The translations under genes and the position numbers were made by a program. From Minwuia thermotolerans (GTDB lineage Bacteria > Pseudomonadota > Alphaproteobacteria > Minwuiales > Minwuiaceae): a stretch of 64,000 nucleotides of DNA. Position 1 is the first letter of the stretch. Each line of letters starts with the position of its first letter. Of the stretch, positions 45,167 to 54,430 are shown piece by piece. The DNA is taken from contig NZ_PIGG01000014.1 of the NCBI RefSeq assembly GCF_002924445.1, positions 1 through 64,000 of the forward strand, given 5' to 3'. The notes beneath the pieces are model-generated. The model worked only from the letters and a program-made list of their open reading frames with translations. It did no database searches and was not told the origin of the DNA.

Positions 45167-45466
45167 TCAGCCCTTCTCGATCAGGGAAAGCTGCTCGAGC
45201 GCGCGATCCACCTGCCCGGCCATGCGCGCGGCCTCCCGCCGGAGCCGCTCGACCGTGGCCTCGCGCTCCGCCAGACGGTCCCGCAATTCGGCATTGTCGC
45301 CCTTCAGCGCTTCGACCTCGGCGGCCAGCCGCGCACGCGCGTCGCCGTCGGAAGATTCTGCGGCTGTTCGACGCACAACGTCCGCCGAGCCGGCCTGTTC
45401 CAGACGCTCGATGGCTGAGGCGATGCGCTCCCACGGGTCCGAATTCCGGGGCCTGAGGTCATTCAT
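45167..45466 (-). CDS. Small coiled-coil protein beside ZapA (DUF4164-like)
   Basis: 99 residues from the ATG at 45466 (a TTG two codons earlier is possible). Residues 15-95 are one long heptad-like coiled coil with RLAAEVEALKGDNAELRDRL and EATVERLRREAARMAGQ. It resembles the DUF4164 or ZapB-type partners encoded beside zapA in alphaproteobacteria. A role in Z-ring organisation is likely from context but not shown. Spacing to zapA is 4 bases, so the two are probably translated together. Confidence 0.78.
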   Translation of the reverse strand: MNDLRPRNSDPWERIASAIERLEQAGSADVVRRTAAESSDGDARARLAAEVEALKGDNAELRDRLAEREATVERLRREAARMAGQVDRALEQLSLIEKG

Positions 45467-45771
45467 GGACAATTATCATCGGTCCTGCATGGCGTTAGCC
45501 GCCGCTGCTAACACGTTACCATAGAAACAAGCCTGATTTGCCGTCAACAAGCTCCCGCACCGGCCGTTCCGGTTTTGGCGAATTCGGGTTCGCCGTGGTT
45601 GACGCCCGAACGACCGCCCGGCATTTTGCCGCCGCTTTCGGGTCGCGCCAGTCAGCGGGCGGCCCGGGCATCTTGTGCCCGGCAGCGAACGTCATTTCAC
45701 CAGCGAGGCGTTCCGGCCGGGCGTGAAGGTTCGTCGGACATGCCGTCCAGAAGCGCCGAGGCCCAGAACGT
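45467..45771. other. 305-base intergenic region between divergent coiled-coil gene and tkt
   Basis: It must hold promoters for both directions, but I see no convincing -35/-10 pair. Two small hairpins occur: ACCGG/CCGGT followed by TTTT (45559-45576, plus strand, 5-base stem) and GGCGAA/TTCGCC with loop TTCGGG (45577-45594). The first could be a weak attenuator in the tkt leader. Confidence 0.4.
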
Positions 45772-47745
45772 ATGAATGTTGATCCGCGCGAGATGGCGAA
45801 CGCCATCCGAGCCTTGTCGATGGACGCTGTCCAGAAGGCGAACTCCGGCCATCCCGGCATGCCCATGGGCATGGCCGACGTAGCGACGGTGCTTTTCAGC
45901 AAGTACCTGGCGTTCGATCCGCGCCGGCCCGACTGGCCGGACCGCGACCGCTTCGTGCTGAGCGCCGGTCATGGCTCGATGCTGCTCTATTCGCTGCTCT
46001 ACCTGACGGGCTACGCGGACATGACCATCGACGAGCTGAAGAGCTTCCGCCAGTTCGGCTCCCGCACCGCCGGCCATCCCGAATACGGCCACGCCGCCGG
46101 CGTCGAGACCACCACCGGTCCGCTGGGCCAGGGCCTGGGCAACGCCGTCGGCATGGCGCTGGCGGAGCGCATCCTGAACGCGCGCTTCGGCGATACGGTG
46201 GTCGATCACTTCACTTACGTGATCGCCGGCGACGGCTGCCTGATGGAAGGCATCAGCCACGAGGCGGCCAGCCTCGCCGGCCACCTGAAGCTGGGCAAGC
46301 TGGTCGTTCTCTTCGACGACAACAGCATTTCCATCGACGGCTCGGTCGACCTCACCTGTTCCGACAACCAGATGGCGCGCTTCGCCGCCCACGGCTGGCA
46401 CGTGCTCGACTGCGACGGGCACGACCACAAGGCGGTCGCCGACGCGATCGAGGCGGCCCGCAACGAGCCCCGGCCCTCGCTGATCGCCTGCAAGACCATC
46501 ATCGGCTACGGCGCCCCCAACAAGCAGGGCACGGCAGCCACCCATGGCGCCCCGCTGGGCGATGAGGAGATTCAGGCGGCGCGCGAGAAGCTCGGCTGGC
46601 CTTCCGCGCCCTTCGAGGTGCCCGACGACGTGCTCGACGCCTGGCGGCTGGTCGGCGCCCGCGGCGCCTCCCGCTCGGCGGCCTGGGACGTGCGCCTGGC
46701 GGAGATCGACCAGGACCGCCACGAGACCTTCAAGCGCATCATGTCGGGCCGCCTGCCCGACGGCTGGGAGGCCGGGATCGAGGCGCATATCGCCAAGCTG
46801 CTGCAGGACAAGCCGAACGTGGCGACGCGCAAGGCCTCCCAGATGGCCATCGAGGCGCTGCAGCCGGCGCTGCCCGAAATGGTCGGCGGTTCGGCCGACC
46901 TGACCGGTTCGAACCTGACCAGGACCGGCACCATGACGGCGGTGACGCCGGGCGACTTCGCGGGTTCCTACATCTACTACGGCGTGCGCGAACACGGCAT
47001 GGCCGCGGCGATGAACGGCATGGCGCTCCATGGCGGCGTCATCCCCTACGGCGGCACTTTCCTGGTCTTCAGCGATTACTGCCGCCCGTCGATTCGCCTT
47101 TCGGCGCTGATGGGTCAGCGGGTGATCTACGTGATGACCCATGATTCCATCGGCCTGGGCGAGGACGGTCCGACGCACCAGCCGGTCGAGCATCTCGCCG
47201 CGCTGCGCGCGATCCCGAACGTGCGCGTCTTCCGTCCGGCCGACGCGGTGGAGACGGCCGAGTGCTGGCGGCTGGCGCTGTCGCACGATTCGGGCCCCTC
47301 GGTGCTCGCGCTCTCCCGCCAGGGCACGCCGCAGGTGCGCGCGGAAGCAAAGGATCTCTCCGCCCGCGGCGGCTATATCCTCAAGGAGGCCGCAGGCGAG
47401 GCGAAAGTCACGCTGATCGCGACAGGGACAGAAGTCGCGCTGGCGCTGGCGGCGCGCAAGCAGCTCCAGGCCGACAACATCCCGACCGCAGTCGTTTCCA
47501 TGCCCTGCCGCGAGATCTTCGATGCGCAGGACGAGGACTACCGCAACCAGACGCTCAGGCCCGGGACGGTACGCATCGCGGTGGAAGCCGCTTCCCCCTT
47601 CGGCTGGGAACGCTATGTCGGGGAGAATGGCGGCTTCGTCGGCATGACCGGCTTCGGCGCCTCGGCGCCCGCCGAGCAGCTCTACGAACATTTCGGCATC
47701 ACCCCCGCCGCGATCGCGGAGGCCGCCAAGGGGCGGCTCGGCTAG
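45772..47745 (+). CDS. tkt: Transketolase
   Basis: 657 residues. The N-terminal thiamine-diphosphate domain has [44 protein letters not shown] and [13 protein letters not shown]. The pyrimidine domain has [26 protein letters not shown] and [18 protein letters not shown]; a C-terminal domain ends the protein. It transfers two-carbon units between sugar phosphates in the pentose phosphate (or Calvin) cycle. It heads the plus-strand set tkt-gap-pgk-fba, with 18 bases to gap. The ATG has GAGG as ribosome site. Confidence 0.97.
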   Translation: MNVDPREMANAIRALSMDAVQKANSGHPGMPMGMADVATVLFSKYLAFDPRRPDWPDRDRFVLSAGHGSMLLYSLLYLTGYADMTIDELKSFRQFGSRTAGHPEYGHAAGVETTTGPLGQGLGNAVGMALAERILNARFGDTVVDHFTYVIAGDGCLMEGISHEAASLAGHLKLGKLVVLFDDNSISIDGSVDLTCSDNQMARFAAHGWHVLDCDGHDHKAVADAIEAARNEPRPSLIACKTIIGYGAPNKQGTAATHGAPLGDEEIQAAREKLGWPSAPFEVPDDVLDAWRLVGARGASRSAAWDVRLAEIDQDRHETFKRIMSGRLPDGWEAGIEAHIAKLLQDKPNVATRKASQMAIEALQPALPEMVGGSADLTGSNLTRTGTMTAVTPGDFAGSYIYYGVREHGMAAAMNGMALHGGVIPYGGTFLVFSDYCRPSIRLSALMGQRVIYVMTHDSIGLGEDGPTHQPVEHLAALRAIPNVRVFRPADAVETAECWRLALSHDSGPSVLALSRQGTPQVRAEAKDLSARGGYILKEAAGEAKVTLIATGTEVALALAARKQLQADNIPTAVVSMPCREIFDAQDEDYRNQTLRPGTVRIAVEAASPFGWERYVGENGGFVGMTGFGASAPAEQLYEHFGITPAAIAEAAKGRLG

Positions 47746-47763
47746 TCAGGAAGGAAAAGAAGA

Positions 47764-48771
47764 ATGACGCTACGTGTCGCCATCAACGGATTCGGCCGCA
47801 TCGGCCGCCTGGTTCTGCGCGCCCTTGCCGAATCGGGCCGCAACGACATCCAGGTCGTCGCCATCAACGATCTCGGCTCGATCGAGGCGAACGCCCATCT
47901 GTTGCGCTACGACACCGTGCACGGCCGCTTTCCGATGAAGGTGACCACCACTGACAGCGGCATGGACTACGGCAAGGGCGAGATCAGGGTGCTGGCCGAG
48001 CGCGATCCGGCCAAGCTGCCCTGGGGCGACATGGGCGTCGACATCGCGCTGGAGTGCACCGGCCTGTTCGCCTCGAAGGAGAAGGCGTCGGCCCACCTGC
48101 AGGCGGGCGCAAAGCGCGTGCTGGTCTCGGCCCCGGCTTCGGGCGCCGACCTCACGGTCGTCTACGGCGTCAACCACGACAAGCTGGAGAGCGGCCACGA
48201 GGTGGTTTCCAACGCCTCCTGCACCACCAACTGCCTGGCGCCGGTGGCGCAGGTGCTGAACGATTCGATCGGCATCGAAAGCGGCTTCATGACCACCATC
48301 CATGCCTATACCGGCGACCAGCGGACGGTGGATACCCTGCACAGCGACCTGCGCCGCGCCCGCGCCGCCGCATCCTCGATGATTCCGACCTCCACCGGCG
48401 CGGCCAAGGCCGTCGGGCTCGTGCTGCCGGAACTGGCGGGCAAGCTGGACGGCACGGCGATTCGCGTGCCGACGAACAACGTCTCGCTGATCGACCTGAC
48501 CTTCCAGGCCTCGCGCAAGACCACCGCCGAGGAGATCAACGAGGCCATGAAGCAGGCATCGGAAGGCCGGCTGAAGGGCGTGCTCGACGTCAATGACGAG
48601 CCGCTGGTCTCGGTCGACTTCAATCACTCGCCGGCCAGTTCGACCTTCGACCTGACCCAGACGCAGGTCATCGACGGCACCTTCGTGCGCGTGCTGAGCT
48701 GGTACGACAACGAGTGGGGCTTCTCCAACCGCATGGGCGACACCGCGGTCGCCATGGGCCGTCTGATCTGA
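47764..48771 (+). CDS. gap: Glyceraldehyde-3-phosphate dehydrogenase, type I
   Basis: 335 residues. NAD-binding start [17 protein letters not shown], catalytic Cys near 155 in [12 protein letters not shown], His in [11 protein letters not shown], and [16 protein letters not shown] at the end. It interconverts glyceraldehyde-3-phosphate and 1,3-bisphosphoglycerate with NAD. AGGAAAAG serves as ribosome site. It lies between tkt and pgk, the usual arrangement in alphaproteobacteria. Confidence 0.97.
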   Translation: MTLRVAINGFGRIGRLVLRALAESGRNDIQVVAINDLGSIEANAHLLRYDTVHGRFPMKVTTTDSGMDYGKGEIRVLAERDPAKLPWGDMGVDIALECTGLFASKEKASAHLQAGAKRVLVSAPASGADLTVVYGVNHDKLESGHEVVSNASCTTNCLAPVAQVLNDSIGIESGFMTTIHAYTGDQRTVDTLHSDLRRARAAASSMIPTSTGAAKAVGLVLPELAGKLDGTAIRVPTNNVSLIDLTFQASRKTTAEEINEAMKQASEGRLKGVLDVNDEPLVSVDFNHSPASSTFDLTQTQVIDGTFVRVLSWYDNEWGFSNRMGDTAVAMGRLI

Positions 48772-48786
48772 GCGGAGGGCCATCGC

Positions 48787-49980
48787 ATGAGCCGGTTCCG
48801 CACGCTCGATGACCTCAACGCGGCGGGCCGGCGCGTGCTGGTACGCGTCGACCTGAACGTACCCGTCCGTGACGGCCGGGTCAGCGACCACACGCGGATC
48901 GACCGCGTTCTGCCAACGATCCGGGAACTCTCCGACAAGGGCGCGAAGGTCATACTTCTCGCCCATTTCGGCCGCCCGAAGGGGGAGCGGAAACCGGAAC
49001 TGTCGCTGGAGCCGGTCGCTGCCGCGGTAAGCGAACGCCTGGGCCGCCCGGTCGCATTCGCTGCAGACTGCGTGGGCGAGCCCGCGGAGAAGGCCATCGC
49101 GGCGATGAACGACAGCGACGTGCTGCTGCTGGAAAACACCCGCTTCCACGCCGGCGAGGAAAAGAACGACAGCGATCTGGCCGACCGGATGGCGGCGCTG
49201 GGCGACGCCTTCGTCGCCGACGCCTTTTCCTGTGCGCACCGCGCCCATGTCTCGACGGAGGGCCTGGCGCGGCGGCTTGAGACGGTGGCGGGACGCTGCA
49301 TGGAGGCGGAGCTGACCGCTCTGGAGAGCGCGCTGGGCGACCCCGAGCGCCCGGCGGCGGCGCTGGTCGGCGGGGCCAAGGTATCCACAAAGCTGGACGT
49401 CCTGGAGAACCTCTCGGGCAGTGTCGACCTGCTGATCATCGGCGGGGCCATGGCCAACACCTTCCTGCTGGCCCGCGGCTTCGAGGTGGGCCGGTCGCTC
49501 GCCGAGCCGGATCTGGTCGCCACCGCCCAGCGGATCATGTTCGCGGCCGAGAACCGGGGCTGCGAGATTCTGCTGCCGCTGGATGCGGTGGTGGCCGACA
49601 AGCTGGCGGCGGATGTCGATTCGGATATCGTCGACATCGCGGCGGTGCCGGCCGACCGCATGATCCTGGACGTCGGGCCGAAGAGCATCGCCCAGACCGT
49701 CGCCCGGCTGGAAAACTGCCGTACCCTGATGTGGAACGGCCCGATGGGCGCCTTCGAGACGCCGCCCTTCGACCGGGCGACGGTCGAGATCGCACGGGCG
49801 GCGGCGCGCCTGACGAAGGCCGGCAAACTCAATTCCGTCGCCGGCGGCGGCGACACTGTTGCGGCGCTGAACCACGCTGACGCGACCGCCGATTTCTCGT
49901 ATGTATCCACTGCCGGCGGCGCGTTTCTGGAATGGATCGAGGGGAAGGTCCTTCCGGGCGTCGCCGTCCTTCAACGATGA
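48787..49980 (+). CDS. pgk: Phosphoglycerate kinase
   Basis: 397 residues. [31 protein letters not shown] and [11 protein letters not shown] form the substrate side; the Gly-rich nucleotide loop is [11 protein letters not shown] near the C-terminus. It makes ATP from 1,3-bisphosphoglycerate. It begins 15 bases after gap and is followed 22 bases on by the aldolase gene. Nothing unusual is seen. Confidence 0.97.
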   Translation: MSRFRTLDDLNAAGRRVLVRVDLNVPVRDGRVSDHTRIDRVLPTIRELSDKGAKVILLAHFGRPKGERKPELSLEPVAAAVSERLGRPVAFAADCVGEPAEKAIAAMNDSDVLLLENTRFHAGEEKNDSDLADRMAALGDAFVADAFSCAHRAHVSTEGLARRLETVAGRCMEAELTALESALGDPERPAAALVGGAKVSTKLDVLENLSGSVDLLIIGGAMANTFLLARGFEVGRSLAEPDLVATAQRIMFAAENRGCEILLPLDAVVADKLAADVDSDIVDIAAVPADRMILDVGPKSIAQTVARLENCRTLMWNGPMGAFETPPFDRATVEIARAAARLTKAGKLNSVAGGGDTVAALNHADATADFSYVSTAGGAFLEWIEGKVLPGVAVLQR

Positions 49981-50002
49981 CCGAGCGGGAGCAAGAGAGA
50001 AG

Positions 50003-51025
50003 ATGTCCGATCGCGACCTGAATGCCATTGCCACGAAGATCGTCGCCGACGGCCGCGGGGTTCTGGCCGCCGACGAATCAACCGGCACCATCAAGAAGCG
50101 GTTCGACCAGATCGGCGTCGAGAACACCGAAGAGAACCGCCGCGACTACCGCGAGATGCTGTTCCGCGCCGAAGGGCATGGCCAGTACACCGGCGGCGTC
50201 ATCCTGTTCGACGAGACCCTGCGCCAGAAGGCGGCCGACGGGACGCCGCTGGTCGATCTCATCCGCAACGCCGACGTCGCCCCGGGCATCAAGGTCGACA
50301 AGGGCGCCAAGCCCCTGCCCTTCGCGCCCGGAGAGACCGTGACCGAGGGTCTGGACGGGCTGCGCGAGCGGTTCGAGGAGTACCGCAAGCTGGGCGCCGA
50401 GTTCGCCAAGTGGCGCGCGGTCATCAGGATCACTGACGATCTGCCGAGCGACTACTGCATCGCCGCCAACGCCCATGCCCTGGCGCGCTATGCCGCTCTC
50501 TCCCAGGAAGCCGGCATCGTGCCGATCGTTGAGCCCGAGGTGCTGATGGACGGCGGCCACGACCTCGCCCGCTGCCAGAAGGTGACCGAGGACACGCTGG
50601 AGGCGGTGTTCGCCGAGCTCTACGCCCAGCGCGTGGCTCTGGAAGGCATGCTGCTGAAGCCGAACATGGTGATCTCCGGTCAGGACGCGGCCGACCGGGC
50701 CGGCATCCAGGAGGTGGCCTACGCAACCCTGCAGACGCTGAAGCGCTGCGTACCGGCCGCCGTGCCCGGCATCGTCTTCCTGTCGGGCGGCCAGACCGAG
50801 GAAGAGGCGACCGCGCACCTGGACGCCATGAACCGGATGGGCGGCGACCTGCCCTGGAAGCTCAGCTTCTCCTATGGCCGCGCGCTGCAGCAGTCGGCGC
50901 TGAAGGCCTGGAGCGGCAAGCCGGAGAATGTCGCCGCCGGACAGCGCGCCTATCTGCACCGCGCTCGGATGAACTGGGCCGCCGCCCGGGGTGAATGGCA
51001 CGCGGAACTGGAAAAGGCGGCCTGA
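50003..51025 (+). CDS. Fructose-bisphosphate aldolase, class I
   Basis: 340 residues from the ATG at 50003 (GGGAGCAAGAGAGAAG upstream). GRGVLAADESTGTIKKRF and GGVILFDETLRQ are the class I (eukaryote-like) start, IVEPEVLMDGGHDLARC the middle, and LEGMLLKPNMVISGQ carries the Schiff-base Lys. It splits or makes fructose-1,6-bisphosphate without a metal. Last gene of the tkt-gap-pgk-fba set. A hairpin at 51072-51105 follows. Confidence 0.95.
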   Translation: MSDRDLNAIATKIVADGRGVLAADESTGTIKKRFDQIGVENTEENRRDYREMLFRAEGHGQYTGGVILFDETLRQKAADGTPLVDLIRNADVAPGIKVDKGAKPLPFAPGETVTEGLDGLRERFEEYRKLGAEFAKWRAVIRITDDLPSDYCIAANAHALARYAALSQEAGIVPIVEPEVLMDGGHDLARCQKVTEDTLEAVFAELYAQRVALEGMLLKPNMVISGQDAADRAGIQEVAYATLQTLKRCVPAAVPGIVFLSGGQTEEEATAHLDAMNRMGGDLPWKLSFSYGRALQQSALKAWSGKPENVAAGQRAYLHRARMNWAAARGEWHAELEKAA

Positions 51026-51071
51026 GACCGACCGCGGGAACCCTACCGCTCGCAACGACACCGGAAAAAGG

Positions 51072-51105
51072 AAAGGCCGCCCCCGCGCCGACGGGAACGG
51101 CCTTT
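51072..51105 (+). terminator. Probable terminator of the tkt-gap-pgk-fba set
   Basis: AAAGGCCG and CGGCCTTT form an 8-base-pair stem with an 18-base GC-rich loop, 46 bases after the aldolase stop. The arm ends in TTT, but no long T-run follows. Confidence 0.5.
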
Positions 51106-51275
51106 CGCTGTTGCTGTCTCCCGGCCATGGAGGGTGTTAGGCCCCTCCGGCGGCGGGAGAACCATGTCGTCCGGAAACCGTTTCCCCGACCCCCGGTAAT
51201 GACCGCAACGGGTGAATGGATAGCATGATTCCGAACGCATGTGGTGTGTCCGGGCTGTGACATGGGCGGTGAAAC

Positions 51276-51306
51276 GAAAAAGGGCCCGGACGGCGGTCCG
51301 GGCCCT
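51276..51306 (-). terminator. Intrinsic terminator of sodB
   Basis: An 11-base-pair perfect stem (AGGGCCCGGAC with GTCCGGGCCCT) and a 4-base loop are followed on the minus strand by TTTTT. It is 46 bases past the sodB stop. Confidence 0.85.
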
Positions 51307-51352
51307 GTCGGTCATCGGCTGCGCGGAGGCGGGTCGTCCCCCGCCCGCAGCT

Positions 51353-51946
51353 TCAGCCCTTCATGTTGGCGTTGACGAAGTCCCAGTTGACCAGGTGGTC
51401 GAAGAACGCCTGCACATAGTCGGGCCGCCGGTTCTGGTAGTCCAGGTAATAGGCATGCTCCCAGACGTCGACGGTCAGCACCGGCGTCAGGCCGTCGGTC
51501 ATCGGCGTGCCGGCGTTGGAGGTGTTGTGGATCTTCAGCTTGCCGCCGTCGAGCACCAGCCAGGTCCAGCCGGAGCCGAAATTGCCGGCCGCCGAGGCCT
51601 TGAACTTGGCAGCCATCTCTTCGGTCGAACCGAACTCGGCCTTGATCGCGTCGGCGATGTCCCCCTTGGCCTCGCCGCCGCCGCCGGGCGCCATGCCGTT
51701 CCAGAAGAAGGTGTGGTTCCAGATCTGGGCGACCTGGTTGAACAGCCCCTGATTGCCCTGCTTGTGGGCTTCCATGATGGCTTCCTCGACCGAGGCGTTG
51801 TCCAGCGGCGTGCCCTGGACCAGTTCGTTGGCCTTGGTCACATAGGCGTTGTGGTGCTTGCCGTGATGAAAGTCGAGCGTGTTGGCCGAGTAGTGCGGCT
51901 CCAGCGCGTCCTTGGCATAGGGCAGGTCAGGAAGTTGAAATGCCAT
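51353..51946 (-). CDS. sodB: Superoxide dismutase, Fe/Mn type (SodB)
   Basis: 197 residues. Metal ligands His27 (TLDFHHGKHH), the second His in NHTFFWNGM, and Asp/His in TVDVWEHAYYLDYQNR. The residues GGGG-AKGDIADAI and NTSNAGTPMTDGLTPVL fit the iron-type enzyme of alphaproteobacteria. It turns superoxide into oxygen and hydrogen peroxide in the cytoplasm. Terminator downstream (51276-51306) and likely promoter upstream (52039-52068) make it a single-gene unit. Confidence 0.95.
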   Translation of the reverse strand: MAFQLPDLPYAKDALEPHYSANTLDFHHGKHHNAYVTKANELVQGTPLDNASVEEAIMEAHKQGNQGLFNQVAQIWNHTFFWNGMAPGGGGEAKGDIADAIKAEFGSTEEMAAKFKASAAGNFGSGWTWLVLDGGKLKIHNTSNAGTPMTDGLTPVLTVDVWEHAYYLDYQNRRPDYVQAFFDHLVNWDFVNANMKG

Positions 51947-52038
51947 GTCGGATCTCCCGTTCTCGTTGGAATTGGACGGCGCCGCCCCCCGGCGCGACGA
52001 TCCCCTTGCGCTTTTTCAAGTGGTGCGCCTGTGCCCCG

Positions 52039-52068
52039 AATAAAGGGGGGCTAGGTTGCAGAGGTCAA
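52039..52068 (-). promoter_or_regulatory. Probable sodB promoter
   Basis: On the minus strand TTGACC (52068-52063) and TTTATT (52044-52039) are 18 bases apart, about 93 bases before the sodB start codon. A short leader of about 86 bases would result. Match is by eye. Confidence 0.45.
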
Positions 52069-52139
52069 GACTTCTCGCCGGATTGCGCGGCTGTTATTCA
52101 GAACCCAACGGCACGAAACAACCATCGGGAGGATCATCC

Positions 52140-52910
52140 ATGCGGGTCAAGGGCAAGGTCTGCGTCATCACGGGCGGCGCATCCGGTATCGGCAAGGCGC
52201 TGGCCGAGCGCTTTCACGAAGAAGGCGCCAAGGGCGTGGTCGTCGCCGACATGCAGGCCGATAAGCTGGAGCAGGTCGCCGCCAGCGTGAACGGACTCGC
52301 GGTCGTCACCGACGTGTCGAAGGAAGAGGACATCAAGCGGCTGGTGAAGGCGGCCGAGGATGAATACGGCCATATCGACGTCTTCGTCTCCAATGCCGGC
52401 ATCGCCCGCATGGGCGGCGAGGAAAGCTCCGACGCCGACTGGCAGCAGAACTGGGACATCCACGTCATGGCCCACGTCTATGCCGCGCGCGCGGTGGCCG
52501 AAAAGATGGCTGCCCGCGGCGAGGGCTATCTGATCAATACCGCCTCCGCCGCCGGCCTGCTGACCCACGTCAACTCCGCCACCTATTCGGTGACCAAGCA
52601 TGCGGCGGTCTCCTTCGCCGAATGGCTGTCGATCAACTATGGCGACCGGGGCGTGCATGTCTCGGTTCTGGCGCCGCAGGCGGTGCGGACTGCCATGACC
52701 TCGGGCCGCAACGTCTCGGTGGCTTCGGTCGACGGCATGATCGAGCCCGAGCAGCTTGCCGACTGCGTGATCGAGACGATGGACAAGGAAGAGTTCCTCA
52801 TCCTGCCCCACGAGCAGGTGCGCGAGTACATGAAGCGCAAGGCCCTCGACGTCGACCGCTGGCTGTCCGGCATGCGGCGCTTCAAGGCCAAACGCCCCGA
52901 ATCCGGCTGA
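52140..52910 (+). CDS. Short-chain dehydrogenase/reductase (SDR)
   Basis: 256 residues from the ATG at 52140, behind GGGAGGA. Cofactor motif TGGASGIGKALAERF (about 10-24), NAGIA, NTASAAGLL and the catalytic YSVTKHAAV (Tyr-x3-Lys). It should reduce or oxidise a carbonyl or alcohol with NAD(P). The rest of the protein is standard length and shows no extra domain. It stands alone, oriented away from sodB. Substrate unknown; a distant relation to fatty-acyl or steroid-like SDRs is all that can be said. Confidence 0.88.
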   Translation: MRVKGKVCVITGGASGIGKALAERFHEEGAKGVVVADMQADKLEQVAASVNGLAVVTDVSKEEDIKRLVKAAEDEYGHIDVFVSNAGIARMGGEESSDADWQQNWDIHVMAHVYAARAVAEKMAARGEGYLINTASAAGLLTHVNSATYSVTKHAAVSFAEWLSINYGDRGVHVSVLAPQAVRTAMTSGRNVSVASVDGMIEPEQLADCVIETMDKEEFLILPHEQVREYMKRKALDVDRWLSGMRRFKAKRPESG

Positions 52911-52960
52911 GGCAACGCCCGTGCGCCGCGCTTGAAGCGGCGCGCGAAACCGCCATGTGC

Positions 52961-53012
52961 CCCGCAACCCCTTGACCAAGAAGGGGAGCACGAACAACGG
53001 CAGCGTTGCGGG
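52961..53012 (+). other. Nested inverted repeat covering the ribosome site of the next gene
   Basis: CCCGCAAC (52961-52968) pairs with GTTGCGGG (53005-53012), and inside it CCCCTT (52968-52973) with AAGGGG (52981-52986). The outer arm reaches into the GGGAG that serves as ribosome-binding site for the gene at 53022. It may be a dispersed repeat or a translation-control hairpin. Confidence 0.45.
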
Positions 53013-53021
53013 AGCACTGAA

Positions 53022-53813
53022 ATGGCGGACGATCAGCGAACAGCGAAGGCGGACGCGGAGGACGGCCAGGTCGCCGAGCTTCATCGCATGGTCATGCCCG
53101 ATCACCTCTGCCCCTTCGGCCTGAAAGCGAAGGATCTGCTGGAACGCGAGGGCTTTGAGGTCGACGACCACTGGCTGGAAACCCGCGAGGAAACCGACCG
53201 CTTCCAGGAGAAGCACGGCGTCGACGCCACGCCGCAGATCTTCATCGGCGGCGAGCGCATCGGCGGCTATGACGAGCTGAGGATCTGGCTGGGCAAGGAC
53301 GATCCGCCGGAGGAACAGGACGACACGACCTACCGGCCGGTGATCGCCTTGTTCATCATGGCCTTCCTGATCGCCGTCGCGGTCCGGATCGCCACCGGCG
53401 CGGAACTTCTCGCCATCCAGACGCTGGAATGGTTCGTCGCGACCGCGATGAGTCTGCTGGCCCTGCAGAAGCTCGACGACGTCGAGAGCTTCTCGACCAT
53501 GTTCCTGAACTACGACCTGCTGGCCCGGCGCTGGGTGCGCTATGGCTACATCTATCCCTACGCCGAGGCCTTCGCCGGCATCCTGATGCTGGCGGGCGCG
53601 CTGATCTGGCTCGCCGCGCCGGTGGCGCTGTTCATCGGCCTGGTCGGATCGGTGTCGGTCTTCAAGGCCGTCTATGTCGACAAGCGCGAACTGAATTGCG
53701 CCTGCGTCGGCGGCAGTTCCAACGTGCCGCTCGGCGCGATCTCCTTGACCGAGAACCTGATGATGACTGTCATGGGGATATGGATGCCGCTGAAGATATA
53801 CGTACTGCAGTGA
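53022..53813 (+). CDS. Glutaredoxin-MauE/DoxX-like membrane fusion protein
   Basis: 263 residues. The N-terminal 90 residues are a glutaredoxin fold with a single active-site Cys (DHLCPFG, Cys30; the second position is Gly33, so monothiol) and GVDATPQIFIGGERIGGYDEL. Then four membrane segments of MauE/DoxX type end with the paired cysteines Cys226 and Cys228 (ELNCACVGG), the usual redox site of MauE-like proteins. It probably passes reducing or oxidising power across the inner membrane. ATG at 53022 with GGGAGC upstream. It is 16 bases before an HCCA isomerase of the thioredoxin fold. Confidence 0.85.
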   Translation: MADDQRTAKADAEDGQVAELHRMVMPDHLCPFGLKAKDLLEREGFEVDDHWLETREETDRFQEKHGVDATPQIFIGGERIGGYDELRIWLGKDDPPEEQDDTTYRPVIALFIMAFLIAVAVRIATGAELLAIQTLEWFVATAMSLLALQKLDDVESFSTMFLNYDLLARRWVRYGYIYPYAEAFAGILMLAGALIWLAAPVALFIGLVGSVSVFKAVYVDKRELNCACVGGSSNVPLGAISLTENLMMTVMGIWMPLKIYVLQ

Positions 53814-53829
53814 ACCACGGTCGGTTGCC

Positions 53830-54426
53830 ATGTCCGCGATAGAGTTCTTCTGGGATCCCGGCAGCACCAACACCTACTTCGCCTGGAAGCTGCTGCCGCC
53901 GATCGCGGCGCGCTACGGCGCGGCCATCGTCCCGCGCGCCTTCAATCTCGGTCACGTCTTCCGCCATCATGACTATGTCCTGATGGACGAGCCGCCGGCG
54001 AAGATCGCCAACCGCAAGCGCGATCTGGAGCGCTGGACGGCGAAGTACGGCCTCGCCTTCCGTTTTCCCGACGTCTTTCCGATCAAGACCAGCCGCGCGC
54101 TGCGCGGCGCCCTGGCCATGCGGGGCCGCGGGCTGGAGCATGAATTCATTACCGCCGTGCTCGAGGCCTACTGGGAGCGCAATGACCATTCGATTGCGGA
54201 GATCGCCGGCCTCACCCGCCTTGCCGAGAGGCTGGGCGTCGATCCCGAAGCGTTCGAAGCCGAGGTGGAAAGCCCCGCCGTCCGCGAGTTGTTGATCGCG
54301 GAAACGGAGGAAGGCCTGGAGCGCGGCGTTTTCGGCGCGCCCTCTTTCCTGATCGGCGACGAACTGTTCTGGGGCAAGGACCGGATGGATTTCGTCGAGG
54401 ACGAGCTCAGACGCCAGGCCGGTTGA
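53830..54426 (+). CDS. 2-Hydroxychromene-2-carboxylate isomerase family protein (DsbA-like fold)
   Basis: 198 residues. IEFFWDPGSTNTYFAWKLLP is the family start with the active-site Ser region in place of a redox CxxC, and GVFGAPSFLIGDELFWGKDRMDFVE the C-terminal cis-Pro and glutathione-site segment. Such proteins isomerise hydroxychromene carboxylate in naphthalene breakdown, or act as kappa-class glutathione transferases. No aromatic degradation genes are near, so a glutathione-dependent role beside the glutaredoxin fusion is as likely. Confidence 0.85.
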   Translation: MSAIEFFWDPGSTNTYFAWKLLPPIAARYGAAIVPRAFNLGHVFRHHDYVLMDEPPAKIANRKRDLERWTAKYGLAFRFPDVFPIKTSRALRGALAMRGRGLEHEFITAVLEAYWERNDHSIAEIAGLTRLAERLGVDPEAFEAEVESPAVRELLIAETEEGLERGVFGAPSFLIGDELFWGKDRMDFVEDELRRQAG

Positions 54427-54430
54427 CGAT

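Noticed and set aside
45516-45902. Minus-strand open frame upstream of tkt
   Set aside because: It runs into the tkt coding region and has no support from codon pattern or motif.
47770-50127. 785-codon minus-strand frame antisense to gap and pgk
   Set aside because: Gap and pgk are unmistakable on the plus strand; the antisense frame has no domain and arises from GC-rich third positions.
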